This document shows, in pieces, positions 10,131 through 17,460 of a DNA stretch of 64,000 bases; positions within the stretch are counted from its first letter, which is position 1, and every line of letters starts with the position of its first letter. This DNA comes from Hyphomicrobiales bacterium (GTDB lineage: Bacteria; Pseudomonadota; Alphaproteobacteria; Rhizobiales; Rhizobiaceae), in assembly GCA_900471815.1 (NCBI GenBank), contig UICE01000004.1, positions 462,131-526,130 of the forward strand, written 5' to 3'. Under the pieces are notes generated by a model. It was not told the DNA's origin and made no database searches. It was given only the letters and a program-made list of their open reading frames with translations. Both the position numbers and the translations under genes were made by a program.

Positions 10131-10153
10131 ACATAAAGATATGTTTATGTCAA
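10131..10153 (-). promoter_or_regulatory. Candidate metH operator overlapping -35 box
   Basis: Perfect inverted repeat ACATAAA-N6-TTTATGT (10131-10150). On the minus strand its upstream end overlaps a consensus TTGACA (10148-10153), placed to block RNA polymerase at the metH promoter. Form and position suit an ArsR-family SAH/SAM-responsive repressor of the SahR type known to control methionine-cycle genes, but the assignment to that family is inference. No SAM or SAH riboswitch structure was recognised here. Confidence 0.5.
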
Positions 10154-10232
10154 CAAATCAATTCTGCAAGCGGCATAAAATGTCGTAGTTGAACAGGGCG
10201 TTCTTTTCGTGTTTTCCCGTGCTCTGATGGCT

Positions 10233-10339
10233 CGCCCTCCTGAGCTAGTCGAAGGGCGAACCACGCATTACATCAATGCCCTCTTCCGCCCTCCTAACCC
10301 TCTCGAAGGGCGAAGCACGCATAGCTTCATTGCAATGTC
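10233..10339. repeat. Two tandem units of intergenic palindromic repeat
   Basis: Two related units of about 50 bp lie in tandem (10233-10280 and 10287-10339). Each starts CGCCCTCCT, continues to TCGAAGGGCGAA and then ACGCAT; the pairing of CGCCCT with AGGGCG gives each a hairpin. The tail (CATTGCAATGTC) recurs at 15283-15294. The pair fills most of the gap between metH and hmuV. Related copies lie at 1-32 and 15072-15292. It resembles short palindromic repeats of the Bru-RS/REP type known in Brucellaceae, but exact membership was not checked. Confidence 0.7.
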
Positions 10340-10348
10340 GGTTAACTG

Positions 10349-11140
10349 TCAGATGGCGGCGGACTGCGGCAGAACAAATGGCATTTGTCCCGCTGGCAGG
10401 ACACCCACTTTGAGCGCGCACTCATAAACACGTAAAATGCGCTCGTCAGTCAGGACATCCTGCGGCGCTCCTACCTTATCCACATGACCCTTATGCATGA
10501 CAATGACGCGATCCGCATACATGGAGGTCAAATTGAGATCGTGAAGAATCGCGATCACACCGCCGCCGCGTTTGGCAAAGGATTGCGCGATTTCCATGAT
10601 GATCAGCTGATGCTTGATATCGAGGCTTGAGACGGGCTCATCGAGAAACAGAAAGCGCGGCTGGTTATCGAGTACTGGCTGCCAAACCTGGCATAATACG
10701 CGGGCAAGTTGAACACGTTGCTGCTCACCGCCGGAAAGCTCCTGGTAGAAACGACCGCCGAATCCGGCAAGGTCAACCATTTCAAGAGCTTCGTCAGGCA
10801 GGTGTTCAACGTTCTTTACGGTGCCAAGTGAGCGGCCGCTCGTCAGCCCAAGCTTGATAATTTCACGGACCGTAAATGGAAATGCCAGCGTAGTGGATTG
10901 CGGCAGGACGGCGCGCATTGCCGCCATCTGCCAGAGCTTTAAATGTTTCAGGGAATGCCCGTTGATGGTGGCTGTCCCGCTATAGAGCAAATCACCCGAG
11001 AGCGCGCGCATAAGCGTGGTTTTGCCCGAACCATTGGGCCCAACAATGACGGTGATCTCTCCGGCCAAAGCGTCAAAGCTTGCATTGTGCACGATTTGGG
11101 TCTTGCCCAGATGAACACCTAAGTCCGAGACGTGAATCAT
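10349..11140 (-). CDS. hmuV: Haem ABC transporter ATP-binding protein HmuV
   Basis: ATPase subunit (263 aa) powering haem import across the inner membrane with HmuU and HmuT. Walker A GPNGSGKTT, signature LSGGEQQRVQLARVL, Walker B FLFLDEPVSSLD, and the switch histidine in ILHDLNL are all present. The early insertion around QSTTLAFPFTVREI is typical of HmuV/BtuD-like ATPases. The ATG at 11140 begins 2 bases after the hmuU stop; a longer reading to 11182 would overlap hmuU by 40 bases and is rejected. It is the last gene of the hemP-hmuSTUV operon. Confidence 0.93.
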   Translation of the reverse strand: MIHVSDLGVHLGKTQIVHNASFDALAGEITVIVGPNGSGKTTLMRALSGDLLYSGTATINGHSLKHLKLWQMAAMRAVLPQSTTLAFPFTVREIIKLGLTSGRSLGTVKNVEHLPDEALEMVDLAGFGGRFYQELSGGEQQRVQLARVLCQVWQPVLDNQPRFLFLDEPVSSLDIKHQLIIMEIAQSFAKRGGGVIAILHDLNLTSMYADRVIVMHKGHVDKVGAPQDVLTDERILRVYECALKVGVLPAGQMPFVLPQSAAI

Positions 11141-11142
11141 TG

Positions 11143-12264
11143 TTATAAATCCAGAATGCCGCGTTTGCGCAGCAATATCCAAAGGAAGACCGGAGCGCCG
11201 ACAGCCGCCGTGACAATACCTATCGGCAGTTCTGCGGGCGCAACGACTGTCCGGCTGACAGCATCGGCCAAAAGCAAAAGGCTGGCTCCAAACAGCGCCG
11301 ATGCGGGCAGAAGATAGCGGTGATCGGGTCCGATGACGAGCCGCAGCAAATGGGGGACAACCACGCCGACAAACCCGATAACACCGCTCACGGCCACGGA
11401 AGCGCCTGTCGCTGCCGCAACGGCGATGATCGCTATGATCTTGAAGCGCTGCACCGGAATGCCGAGATGGTTGGCTGTCGCCTCGCCCAAGGCAAGACCA
11501 TTAAGGCCGCGCGCCAAAAAGGGCGATACGAGCAATGCAACCACGATGAACGGAGTTGTTGCGGCGATTTTCATCCAGCTTGCTCCGGCCAGTGATCCCA
11601 ATAGCCAGAAGGTCAGATCGCGAAGCTGGCGATCGTCCGCAATATAGGTAAGCACGCCCATATAGGCTGTCGCCATGGCGCCAAGGGCAATGCCTGCGAG
11701 AAGCATGGTGGCGATGGAGGTTTGGCCGCGCCGCGTGGCAACCGTGTAAAGTATGAAGGTGAATGCCAAGGCGCTGACGAAAGCGGCGAGCGGCAGCGAA
11801 TATAGGCCCAGAAGCGCCATGACGGGTGCCAAGACCGTATTGCCGAGCACGATCACACTAAGCGCTCCAAGGCCAGCCCCGGAGGAGACGCCGACAATGC
11901 CAGGATCGGCTAGCGGATTGCGGAAAAGCCCCTGCATGACGGCACCGGAGACGGCAAGCGAAGCGCCGATCAGCGAGCCCAGAATGACACGGGGCAGACG
12001 AATATCATAGATGATGATGCTATCGCGCGCCGACAAAGCGTCTGTGCCGCTATTGCCTGTCTGAAACCATGATCCGACAACGGAAACCACTGATGCATCA
12101 GAGGCTCCGGCCGTGAGACTGAACAGGAAAGTCACGGCAAACGCCAAGCCGAGCAACGCGATTACGAACCTGGCCAGAAAAGACCGGTCGCCATCCGCCC
12201 GGCCTTTCCTGCTGCCCCGTTCTGAGCGCAGGGAAGCAGGTTTCATGAGAATGGCCTCGCTCAT
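11143..12264 (-). CDS. hmuU: Haem ABC transporter permease HmuU
   Basis: FecCD-family permease (373 aa) forming the haem channel as a homodimer in the inner membrane. A basic N-terminal tail of about 25 residues precedes roughly ten membrane helices. Family marks include LPRVILGSLIGASLAVSGAV (about 108-127), GLFRNPLADPGIVGVSSGAGLG, and VSGVIGFVGVVVPHLLRL near residue 290. It overlaps hmuT by 4 bases (ATGA) and hmuV follows 2 bases after its stop, so the three subunits are coupled. Confidence 0.94.
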   Translation of the reverse strand: MSEAILMKPASLRSERGSRKGRADGDRSFLARFVIALLGLAFAVTFLFSLTAGASDASVVSVVGSWFQTGNSGTDALSARDSIIIYDIRLPRVILGSLIGASLAVSGAVMQGLFRNPLADPGIVGVSSGAGLGALSVIVLGNTVLAPVMALLGLYSLPLAAFVSALAFTFILYTVATRRGQTSIATMLLAGIALGAMATAYMGVLTYIADDRQLRDLTFWLLGSLAGASWMKIAATTPFIVVALLVSPFLARGLNGLALGEATANHLGIPVQRFKIIAIIAVAAATGASVAVSGVIGFVGVVVPHLLRLVIGPDHRYLLPASALFGASLLLLADAVSRTVVAPAELPIGIVTAAVGAPVFLWILLRKRGILDL

Positions 12265-13148
12265 TGGCTTACTGCGTCGCCGTAAAGTCGCTTGGACAAG
12301 TCACGAACTGCACTCGCTGTCCGTGGCCCAAAGCCTAGCAGATATTGCCCGCCCATACGTATGATTGCTTTGTTCTCACCTGCTGGTGTTGAGGCAATCG
12401 CCTTATTGGCAAGCAGCTCCTTGTCGACTGTCGCGTGATTGTCGCCGCGATCCATTACCAGGATCACATCGGGTTTTGCCAGCAGGATGCTTTCATCGCT
12501 CAAAGCCTTGTATCCGGTAAAACCTTCGACAGCATTGTCTGCGCCTGCGAGTTTAATGATGCCGTTTGCAGCTGAATGGTCGCCAGCGGCCAGAATCTTT
12601 CCGCCCTGAATGCTGAGAACGAACAAAACGCGCTTGCGGGTTTTGATGTCTTTCGTTTCAGCCTGAGCGGCAGCTAGATCGGCTTCAACGTCGTCCGCAA
12701 GCTTTTTGGCCTTGTCTTCAACGCTGAGCGCTTTGCCGACGATCCGGATTTTCTCCGAAACGCTTGTGGCCGTGTAATTTTCAGGAACGAAAACGAAAGG
12801 AACACTGGCCTTTTTCAGAAGATCGACAGCTTGCTCCGGGCCGCTGCCTTCCACGGCAATAATCGCAGTCGGATTGATCGAAAGAACACCTTCAGCCGAC
12901 AAAGCCCGCATATATCCGACATCAGGCAGCGCAAATGCTTCCTTTGGATAGACGCTGGTCGTATCGCGCCCGACGAGACGGCCCTGTTCTCCGAGTGCGA
13001 AGATGATCTCGGTGATCGAGCCGCCAATGGATACGACCCGGCTGGTATCGGGTAGCGACCCCGAGACTTCCTTGGCAAATGCATGGCTGGAAAGAGCCAG
13101 AACCCCGAAAATCCCGGCAAGAGCAGCTAATTTGACAGACTTGGTCAT
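12261..13148 (-). CDS. hmuT: Periplasmic haem-binding protein HmuT
   Basis: Class III solute-binding protein (295 aa) that passes haem from the TonB-dependent receptor to HmuUV. A signal peptide of about 25 residues ends at SSHAFA. The core has RVVSIGGSITEIIFALGEQGRLVGRDTTS and, downstream, DVGYMRALSAEGVLSINP, both typical of ChuT/HmuT. The ATG at 13148 sits one base after the hmuS stop; the GTG at 13163 lies inside hmuS and would spoil the signal peptide. Coupled by ATGA to hmuU. Confidence 0.93.
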   Translation of the reverse strand: MTKSVKLAALAGIFGVLALSSHAFAKEVSGSLPDTSRVVSIGGSITEIIFALGEQGRLVGRDTTSVYPKEAFALPDVGYMRALSAEGVLSINPTAIIAVEGSGPEQAVDLLKKASVPFVFVPENYTATSVSEKIRIVGKALSVEDKAKKLADDVEADLAAAQAETKDIKTRKRVLFVLSIQGGKILAAGDHSAANGIIKLAGADNAVEGFTGYKALSDESILLAKPDVILVMDRGDNHATVDKELLANKAIASTPAGENKAIIRMGGQYLLGFGPRTASAVRDLSKRLYGDAVSQ

Positions 13149-13149
13149 T

Positions 13150-14232
13150 TTATGCGGCCACACGCATCAGGCGAGGCAGACTCTCCACGAGATTGCGCCA
13201 GTCGGGACGTTCATGAGAACCTTCATGACGTTTTCCAAAGAACTGGATAATCATCTCGCCTTCCGCACCATAGGCCTCAAGAGAGGTTACGTGACCATCT
13301 TTGGTCGGTTTGCGTACGGCCCAAAGCTCGGCAATATGATCGGTACGCAGATGCAGATGGAAGGTTTCGTCCATGACGTTGATCCATGGACCCATTGGTT
13401 TGACGTTCTGGACCGGGCCGGAATGAATCTGAATGCAGCCGCGATTGCCAACAAAGCACATGATCGGCAATGCTTCCTGTGCCGCATGGTGAACCATTGC
13501 CGTCAGCGCATCATTATCCAGCTGCCAGGCATAGTCCTGACCAATCACCTGTACCGCCTGATGACGGGTCATTTCCAGTGAATTCAGGATGCCGAAAAAC
13601 TCGTGCACATCCTTCATCTGGGTCCAGCGATCCCGCAGGCCGGCAGTATCGAGCTCTTCAAGCTCCCGCTTTTTCTGCTCGAGCTTCGGCAATTCGGTGG
13701 TCTCGATCGTCTGGGACTGATCTTCCAGTTTCAGCTTTGCCACCAGAGCTGTGTAGGCTTCCAGATTGGAAGCGGGGCGCAGATGAATCTTGTGAATGGC
13801 TTCGCCTGCGGCATCGAAGAATTGCAGGCTACGGCGAACCACATCGCCATCGTCCTTCTCAACGGCAAAACCATGCGCCCAGGATTTGGGAAACAGGCGC
13901 AAGTCGATCTGTTCGCCGAGCATCATCGAGGCATGTTTGCCGACGATGGGCTTGTCATAGACGCCGATCTTTTCATGAACGGCGCTTTCATTGCGGGTAA
14001 GCGCCATGACTTCGCCGAGAGCTTCGATCTCGGTCAGGAATGTTTCAATCTGTGGTGTGATACGGGTTGCACTGATACCGCAATAGGCGGCGACGAAATC
14101 AGCTTCGGATATAGTCAACTGCTGCGCCAGATCGCGCTCACGCATTTTGGGATTGTCTATTCTTGCCTGGCGGATCGCTTCGGGTGTCATTTTATTACCA
14201 TTCGTAACGTTGGTGATCGATTGCTGGGTCAT
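13150..14232 (-). CDS. hmuS: Haem-degrading / haem-trafficking protein HmuS
   Basis: Cytoplasmic protein of the HemS/ChuS/HmuS family (360 aa). These proteins bind imported haem and either degrade it or pass it on. Two related halves are visible; each includes a stretch like [13 protein letters not shown] (first) and [27 protein letters not shown] (second half, about residues 262-288). The latter is the most conserved part of the family. It overlaps hemP by ATGA and precedes hmuT by one base, so haem import and use are coupled translationally. Confidence 0.93.
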   Translation of the reverse strand: MTQQSITNVTNGNKMTPEAIRQARIDNPKMRERDLAQQLTISEADFVAAYCGISATRITPQIETFLTEIEALGEVMALTRNESAVHEKIGVYDKPIVGKHASMMLGEQIDLRLFPKSWAHGFAVEKDDGDVVRRSLQFFDAAGEAIHKIHLRPASNLEAYTALVAKLKLEDQSQTIETTELPKLEQKKRELEELDTAGLRDRWTQMKDVHEFFGILNSLEMTRHQAVQVIGQDYAWQLDNDALTAMVHHAAQEALPIMCFVGNRGCIQIHSGPVQNVKPMGPWINVMDETFHLHLRTDHIAELWAVRKPTKDGHVTSLEAYGAEGEMIIQFFGKRHEGSHERPDWRNLVESLPRLMRVAA

Positions 14233-14438
14233 TTATTCAGGATGAGTTTGCCTTGGCGGGTGATTTTCAAACGATAGAGCGAGCCGGCATGTTCAATGCC
14301 GACTTCGCTTGATCCGTCGAATAGAAGATCACTGCCAAACACGCGGATATCTGATTGTACGGGGCGGCTATAGTCTGCTCGCATGGGCGTCATGTTAGGA
14401 AGGCGAACCTGCAGATCGATGATTTGGCGTCGCGACAT
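14229..14438 (-). CDS. hemP: Small haemin uptake protein HemP/HmuP
   Basis: 69-residue protein whose C-terminal 40 residues match the HemP family: [20 protein letters not shown] followed by [14 protein letters not shown]. In rhizobia and relatives HemP/HmuP is a small DNA-binding co-activator of haem receptor genes; that role is family knowledge. The ATG at 14438 has AAAAGG eight bases upstream; internal ATGs at codons 16 and 19 would still keep the domain. First gene of the operon, 66 bp downstream of an iron-box-like palindrome. Confidence 0.88.
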   Translation of the reverse strand: MSRRQIIDLQVRLPNMTPMRADYSRPVQSDIRVFGSDLLFDGSSEVGIEHAGSLYRLKITRQGKLILNK

Positions 14439-14503
14439 GGCAATGGCCTTTTCGTGCCTTTCTCAAAGGGTGATGGTTGGTCCAAGACCCCTCTATTTAA
14501 ACT

Positions 14504-14548
14504 TGACTACAAGTTTCATCTTTATTACTCAAATTAAATAAGAGTCAA
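14504..14548. promoter_or_regulatory. hemP-hmu promoter with RirA-type iron box
   Basis: TGA-CTACAAGTT-TCA (14504-14518) fits the TGA-N9-TCA iron-responsive box used by RirA in Rhizobiales. On the minus strand a TTGACT -35 (14543-14548) is followed at 15-17 bases by a TAATAA/ATAAAG -10, placing the box near the transcription start, where a repressor would block it. The same box also lies within the upstream region of the divergent secreted-protein gene. Confidence 0.6.
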
Positions 14549-14587
14549 TGAGTCATGTTTCAGAATTGACAAAACTGTGATCAGGAA

Positions 14588-15070
14588 ATGGACGTCATGG
14601 TACACAATACACAGGGCCATTTTATCAGGTTTCTGACGCGGCATTCCCTCGGCCTGCTTGCCGCAACGGGATTGCTGGTTCTCGCCGCAGCAGACATTGC
14701 GCCAGCGCAGGAAAGTGCCCCACCGGCGCTGACCTTGGAGCTGAATGCACTGCAGCCTTCGGAAAAGGGCTGCCGGCTAACCTTTGTCGTTACCAATAGT
14801 CTTGGCGTGGCCTTGGACAAGGTGGGTTTTGAGGTCGCGCTGTTCAATCAGGCTCAGGTGGTCGACCGTATCACCGTGCTGGATTTCAAAGAACTGCCGC
14901 AGGGAAAAACCAAAGTGCGCCGCTTTGATCTTGGTGAGCTTGATTGCACGAAAATAACGCGTGTTCTGGTGAATGATTCAACGGAATGCGCGGGGGCCGG
15001 GATAGACCCGAAAGCCTGCATCCGGCAGCTGAATCCTACCACAAAATCCGGTATTCAATTTGGAAGTTGA
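14588..15070 (+). CDS. Conserved-looking secreted protein, function unknown
   Basis: 160 residues (157 if the ATG at 14597 is used, which has AGGA at better distance). A signal peptide with a hydrophobic core (LGLLAATGLLVLAAADI) ends near APAQ at residue 41. The mature part has a beta-rich pattern (CRLTFVVTNSLGVALDKVGFEVALF), reminiscent of a small immunoglobulin-like or CARDB-like fold, and four cysteines (one at CRL, one at LDC, two in ECAG and ACIR) that could form two disulfides. The gene is divergent from hemP and shares its iron-box promoter region, so it may be an iron-regulated periplasmic protein. No specific family was recognised. Confidence 0.7.
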   Translation: MDVMVHNTQGHFIRFLTRHSLGLLAATGLLVLAAADIAPAQESAPPALTLELNALQPSEKGCRLTFVVTNSLGVALDKVGFEVALFNQAQVVDRITVLDFKELPQGKTKVRRFDLGELDCTKITRVLVNDSTECAGAGIDPKACIRQLNPTTKSGIQFGS

Positions 15071-15071
15071 T

Positions 15072-15292
15072 ATTGCACTGATGCTGTGCGTGGTTCGCCC
15101 TCCGACAAGCTCAGGAGGGCGGAAGAGGCCATTGATCTAGTGCTTGGTTCGACGAGGCTCACCATGAGGAAAGTAGTGGGTTGCACATCTACCTGAAACG
15201 TCTTGCCCGAAACGTCTCAAAACCAGCTCCCTGCCAAATCTTCATTTTCCGCATGGTGAGTCCCGTCGAACCACGCACAGCATCAGTGCAAT
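15072..15292. repeat. 221-bp composite palindromic element with perfect 26-bp ends
   Basis: The left end (15072-15097) and the right end (15267-15292) are perfect inverted copies over 26 bases. Inside are a unit of the 10233-10339 repeat family in opposite orientation (CTCAGGAGGGCGGAAGAGGCC, about 15110-15130), and an inner inverted pair TGGTTCGAC...CTCACCATG with CATGGTGAG...GTCGAACCA. No open reading frame of a transposase fits, so it is a non-coding element; it could be a nested pair of palindromic repeats or a MITE. It fills most of the 328-bp gap between the secreted-protein gene and the sugar-binding protein gene. Confidence 0.75.
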
Positions 15293-15352
15293 GTCCCAGT
15301 TGATCGTAAAGATAGGCTGGCGGCTAGTAGCTATTGCAAAACGCTGTTGCAA

Positions 15353-15376
15353 AAAAGGCCCCTCGCAGGGCCTTTT
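15353..15376 (-). terminator. Terminator of the sugar operon
   Basis: Stem AAAAGGCCC / GGGCCTTTT with a 6-base loop, followed on the minus strand by T residues. It lies 22 bp beyond the stop of the sugar-binding protein gene and closes the operon that starts at 22303. Confidence 0.85.
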
Positions 15377-15398
15377 CCAGCTTCATTCATGTGTCTGA

Positions 15399-16343
15399 TC
15401 AGAACGGTGAATCAGGGAAGTAGAATTCAGCGGCATTATCCTTGGTGACGAGTGTTGCATCAAGAATATAGCTGCCCCGAACCGGAACCTGATCGTAGAA
15501 ATTGGCAACGGTCAGTTCCATTGCAGTTGCGATCATTGAAGGTGGATAAAGCACGTTGATCGGCGTCATTGTATCGCCATCGGCAACACGCTTGATCATG
15601 TCCTTCATGCCCGCACCACCGATAACCATTTTGATATCGGTACGCTTTGCCTGGCTGATGGCTTCAAGAACGCCAACGGCCATATCGTCATCCTGGCACC
15701 AGACCGCATCGATCTTCGGGAATTTGGTCAGATAGTCCTGCATGACCTTGAACGCGTCATCGCGCGACCAATTACCAAACTGCTTGTCGAGTACCTTGAT
15801 GCCGCTACCTGCAATGGCTTCGTCGAAGCCCTTCTGGCGCTCTTCATCGATAACGATAGGAAGGCCGCGGATAACCACGACGTCACCGGTCTTCAATGTG
15901 TCTTTCAGATAGGTTCCCGCTACGCGGCCAAGCTCCGGATTGTTGCCGGCAACGTAGAGGTCCTGAACTGTCGGATCGGAAAGCGCGCGGTCAACAACCG
16001 TGACGAAGATGCCCTTTTCCTTGACCTGGCGAAGCGGGTCGGTCAATTCATCCGAATTGTGTGGCAAGGTCACCAGAGCGTCCATGCCCTGTGTGGTCAG
16101 ATCTTCCAGCGCATTGGCCTGCGAAGCGCCGTCAGGCGAAGTCTTCACAGTGATCTTCAGACCCGGATGGGCTTTTTCAAGCAACTTGGCGGCACGTTCA
16201 GCGTGATAGACAACGCCGCCGGTCCAACCATGGTCAGCCGCCGGAATCGACACGGCAATATTGACCTGTTTGTCTTGCGCGTAGGCGAAGGTCATTGTCG
16301 AGGCGAGTGCCGCCCCCACCAGACCCATCATGAGTTTACGCAT
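15399..16343 (-). CDS. Sugar ABC transporter periplasmic binding protein (RbsB type)
   Basis: 314-residue class I (PBP1-like) binding protein. The signal peptide ends at TFAYA (about residue 22). The mature protein follows the ribose-binding fold: VSIPAADHGWTGGVVYHAERAAK at the start, then TTQGMDALVTLPHNSDEL and GLPIVIDEERQKGFDEAI, and a hinge near DAVWCQDDDMAVGVLEAI. It should capture a sugar or polyol for the RbsC/RbsA-type subunits encoded upstream. Last gene of the operon, 106 bp after the permease, a gap that is GC-rich and may hold RNA structure. Substrate unknown. Confidence 0.9.
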   Translation of the reverse strand: MRKLMMGLVGAALASTMTFAYAQDKQVNIAVSIPAADHGWTGGVVYHAERAAKLLEKAHPGLKITVKTSPDGASQANALEDLTTQGMDALVTLPHNSDELTDPLRQVKEKGIFVTVVDRALSDPTVQDLYVAGNNPELGRVAGTYLKDTLKTGDVVVIRGLPIVIDEERQKGFDEAIAGSGIKVLDKQFGNWSRDDAFKVMQDYLTKFPKIDAVWCQDDDMAVGVLEAISQAKRTDIKMVIGGAGMKDMIKRVADGDTMTPINVLYPPSMIATAMELTVANFYDQVPVRGSYILDATLVTKDNAAEFYFPDSPF

Positions 16344-16449
16344 TTGTTCTCTCCCAATTTTTCGTTCGGGCCTTGATTTCGGCTCGGTGGGTGGCCCCTT
16401 TTCCCCCGTCCCGTCTGAAGAGGCAGCCTCCCGCCCCTATTCGTTGTCA

Positions 16450-17460
16450 TCATTTCTTCTTTTGCAGCGTCCGTTGGACGAGCATTGCAATGATGATGAT
16501 CGTGCCCTGAACGGCTCCGATCAGATATTCGCTGACAATGTTGGACAGCACCATGATGTTGCCGACGATCTCCAGCATGAAAGCACCGCAGATCGTGCCC
16601 CAGATACGCCCGACGCCGCCGCGCAGCGCAGTGCCGCCAATGACCACAGCCGTGATTGCCTGCAACTCCCACAACATGCCGGTTGTTGTCGTTGCGGCCC
16701 CAAGGCGCGGAATATAAACGACGACGGCGATGGCGACGCAAATACCTTGCAGCACATAGGTCATGGCGCGCACACGGTTGACGTGGATGCCGGAATATTT
16801 CGCTACATCCTCGTTAGAACCGACGGCGATCACATGCCTTCCGAAAGATGTTTTGTACAAAATGAAAGCTGCCAGAATACCGACAATTGCGATGATCCAG
16901 ACGGGAATGGGCAGCCCGATGAATGTGCCGGTGTAAACAGGCCTGAACAGAGCACGCATCGAGGTTGATTTCATGGCGATGGACCCGCCATCTGCCAGCC
17001 AGACCGTGACAGACCGGAAGATTGCCATGGTTCCGAGCGTCACGATAAAGGGTTCGATCTTGCCGATCGTGATGATTGCGCCGTTGAGCAGACCCGCCAA
17101 GGCGCCGACGCCAATAGCGACGACAACGCCAACGCAAAGCATCGCCATGTCGCCATCAATCGCCGCTGAATTCAAGAACAGCAGCATGATGCCCGCAACC
17201 AGCGCAGCCATGGACCCGACAGACAGATCAAGACCGCCAGCCGAGATGACGAAGGTTGCGCCAACGGCAATGATTGCAATGAAAGACGATCTGGTCAGAA
17301 CGTTGAGAAGATTGTCTATCGACAGGAAGTTCGGATTGATGAGCGCACCAAGGACGAACAGCGCCGCGAGCGCAAGGAAGGGAGCAACGGCTGTCTTGTC
17401 CAGATCAGCCAGTTTGCGAAAGGCACCGCGTGTATCGGTATTTGTTGATGTGTCGCTCAT
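16450..17460 (-). CDS. Sugar ABC transporter permease (RbsC type)
   Basis: 336-residue inner-membrane permease with eight to ten helices. The family motif region GGIDLSVG-like appears as SAGGLDLSVGSMAALVAG (about 84-101), and IGGTALRGGVGRIWGT lies near residue 270. The start at 17460 overlaps the ATPase stop by ATGA; the longer reading to 17598 gives an Arg-rich non-family leader and is rejected. Acts with the ATPase and binding protein of the same operon. Confidence 0.92.
   Translation of the reverse strand: MSDTSTNTDTRGAFRKLADLDKTAVAPFLALAALFVLGALINPNFLSIDNLLNVLTRSSFIAIIAVGATFVISAGGLDLSVGSMAALVAGIMLLFLNSAAIDGDMAMLCVGVVVAIGVGALAGLLNGAIITIGKIEPFIVTLGTMAIFRSVTVWLADGGSIAMKSTSMRALFRPVYTGTFIGLPIPVWIIAIVGILAAFILYKTSFGRHVIAVGSNEDVAKYSGIHVNRVRAMTYVLQGICVAIAVVVYIPRLGAATTTTGMLWELQAITAVVIGGTALRGGVGRIWGTICGAFMLEIVGNIMVLSNIVSEYLIGAVQGTIIIIAMLVQRTLQKKK

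Noticed and set aside
10086-10348. SAM or SAH riboswitch upstream of metH
   Set aside because: No recognisable SAM-II, SAM-V or SAH aptamer core; the short leader and the palindrome over the -35 box favour a protein repressor.
15072-15292. Insertion sequence
   Set aside because: Only 221 bp, no transposase frame and no visible target duplication; kept as a repeat instead.
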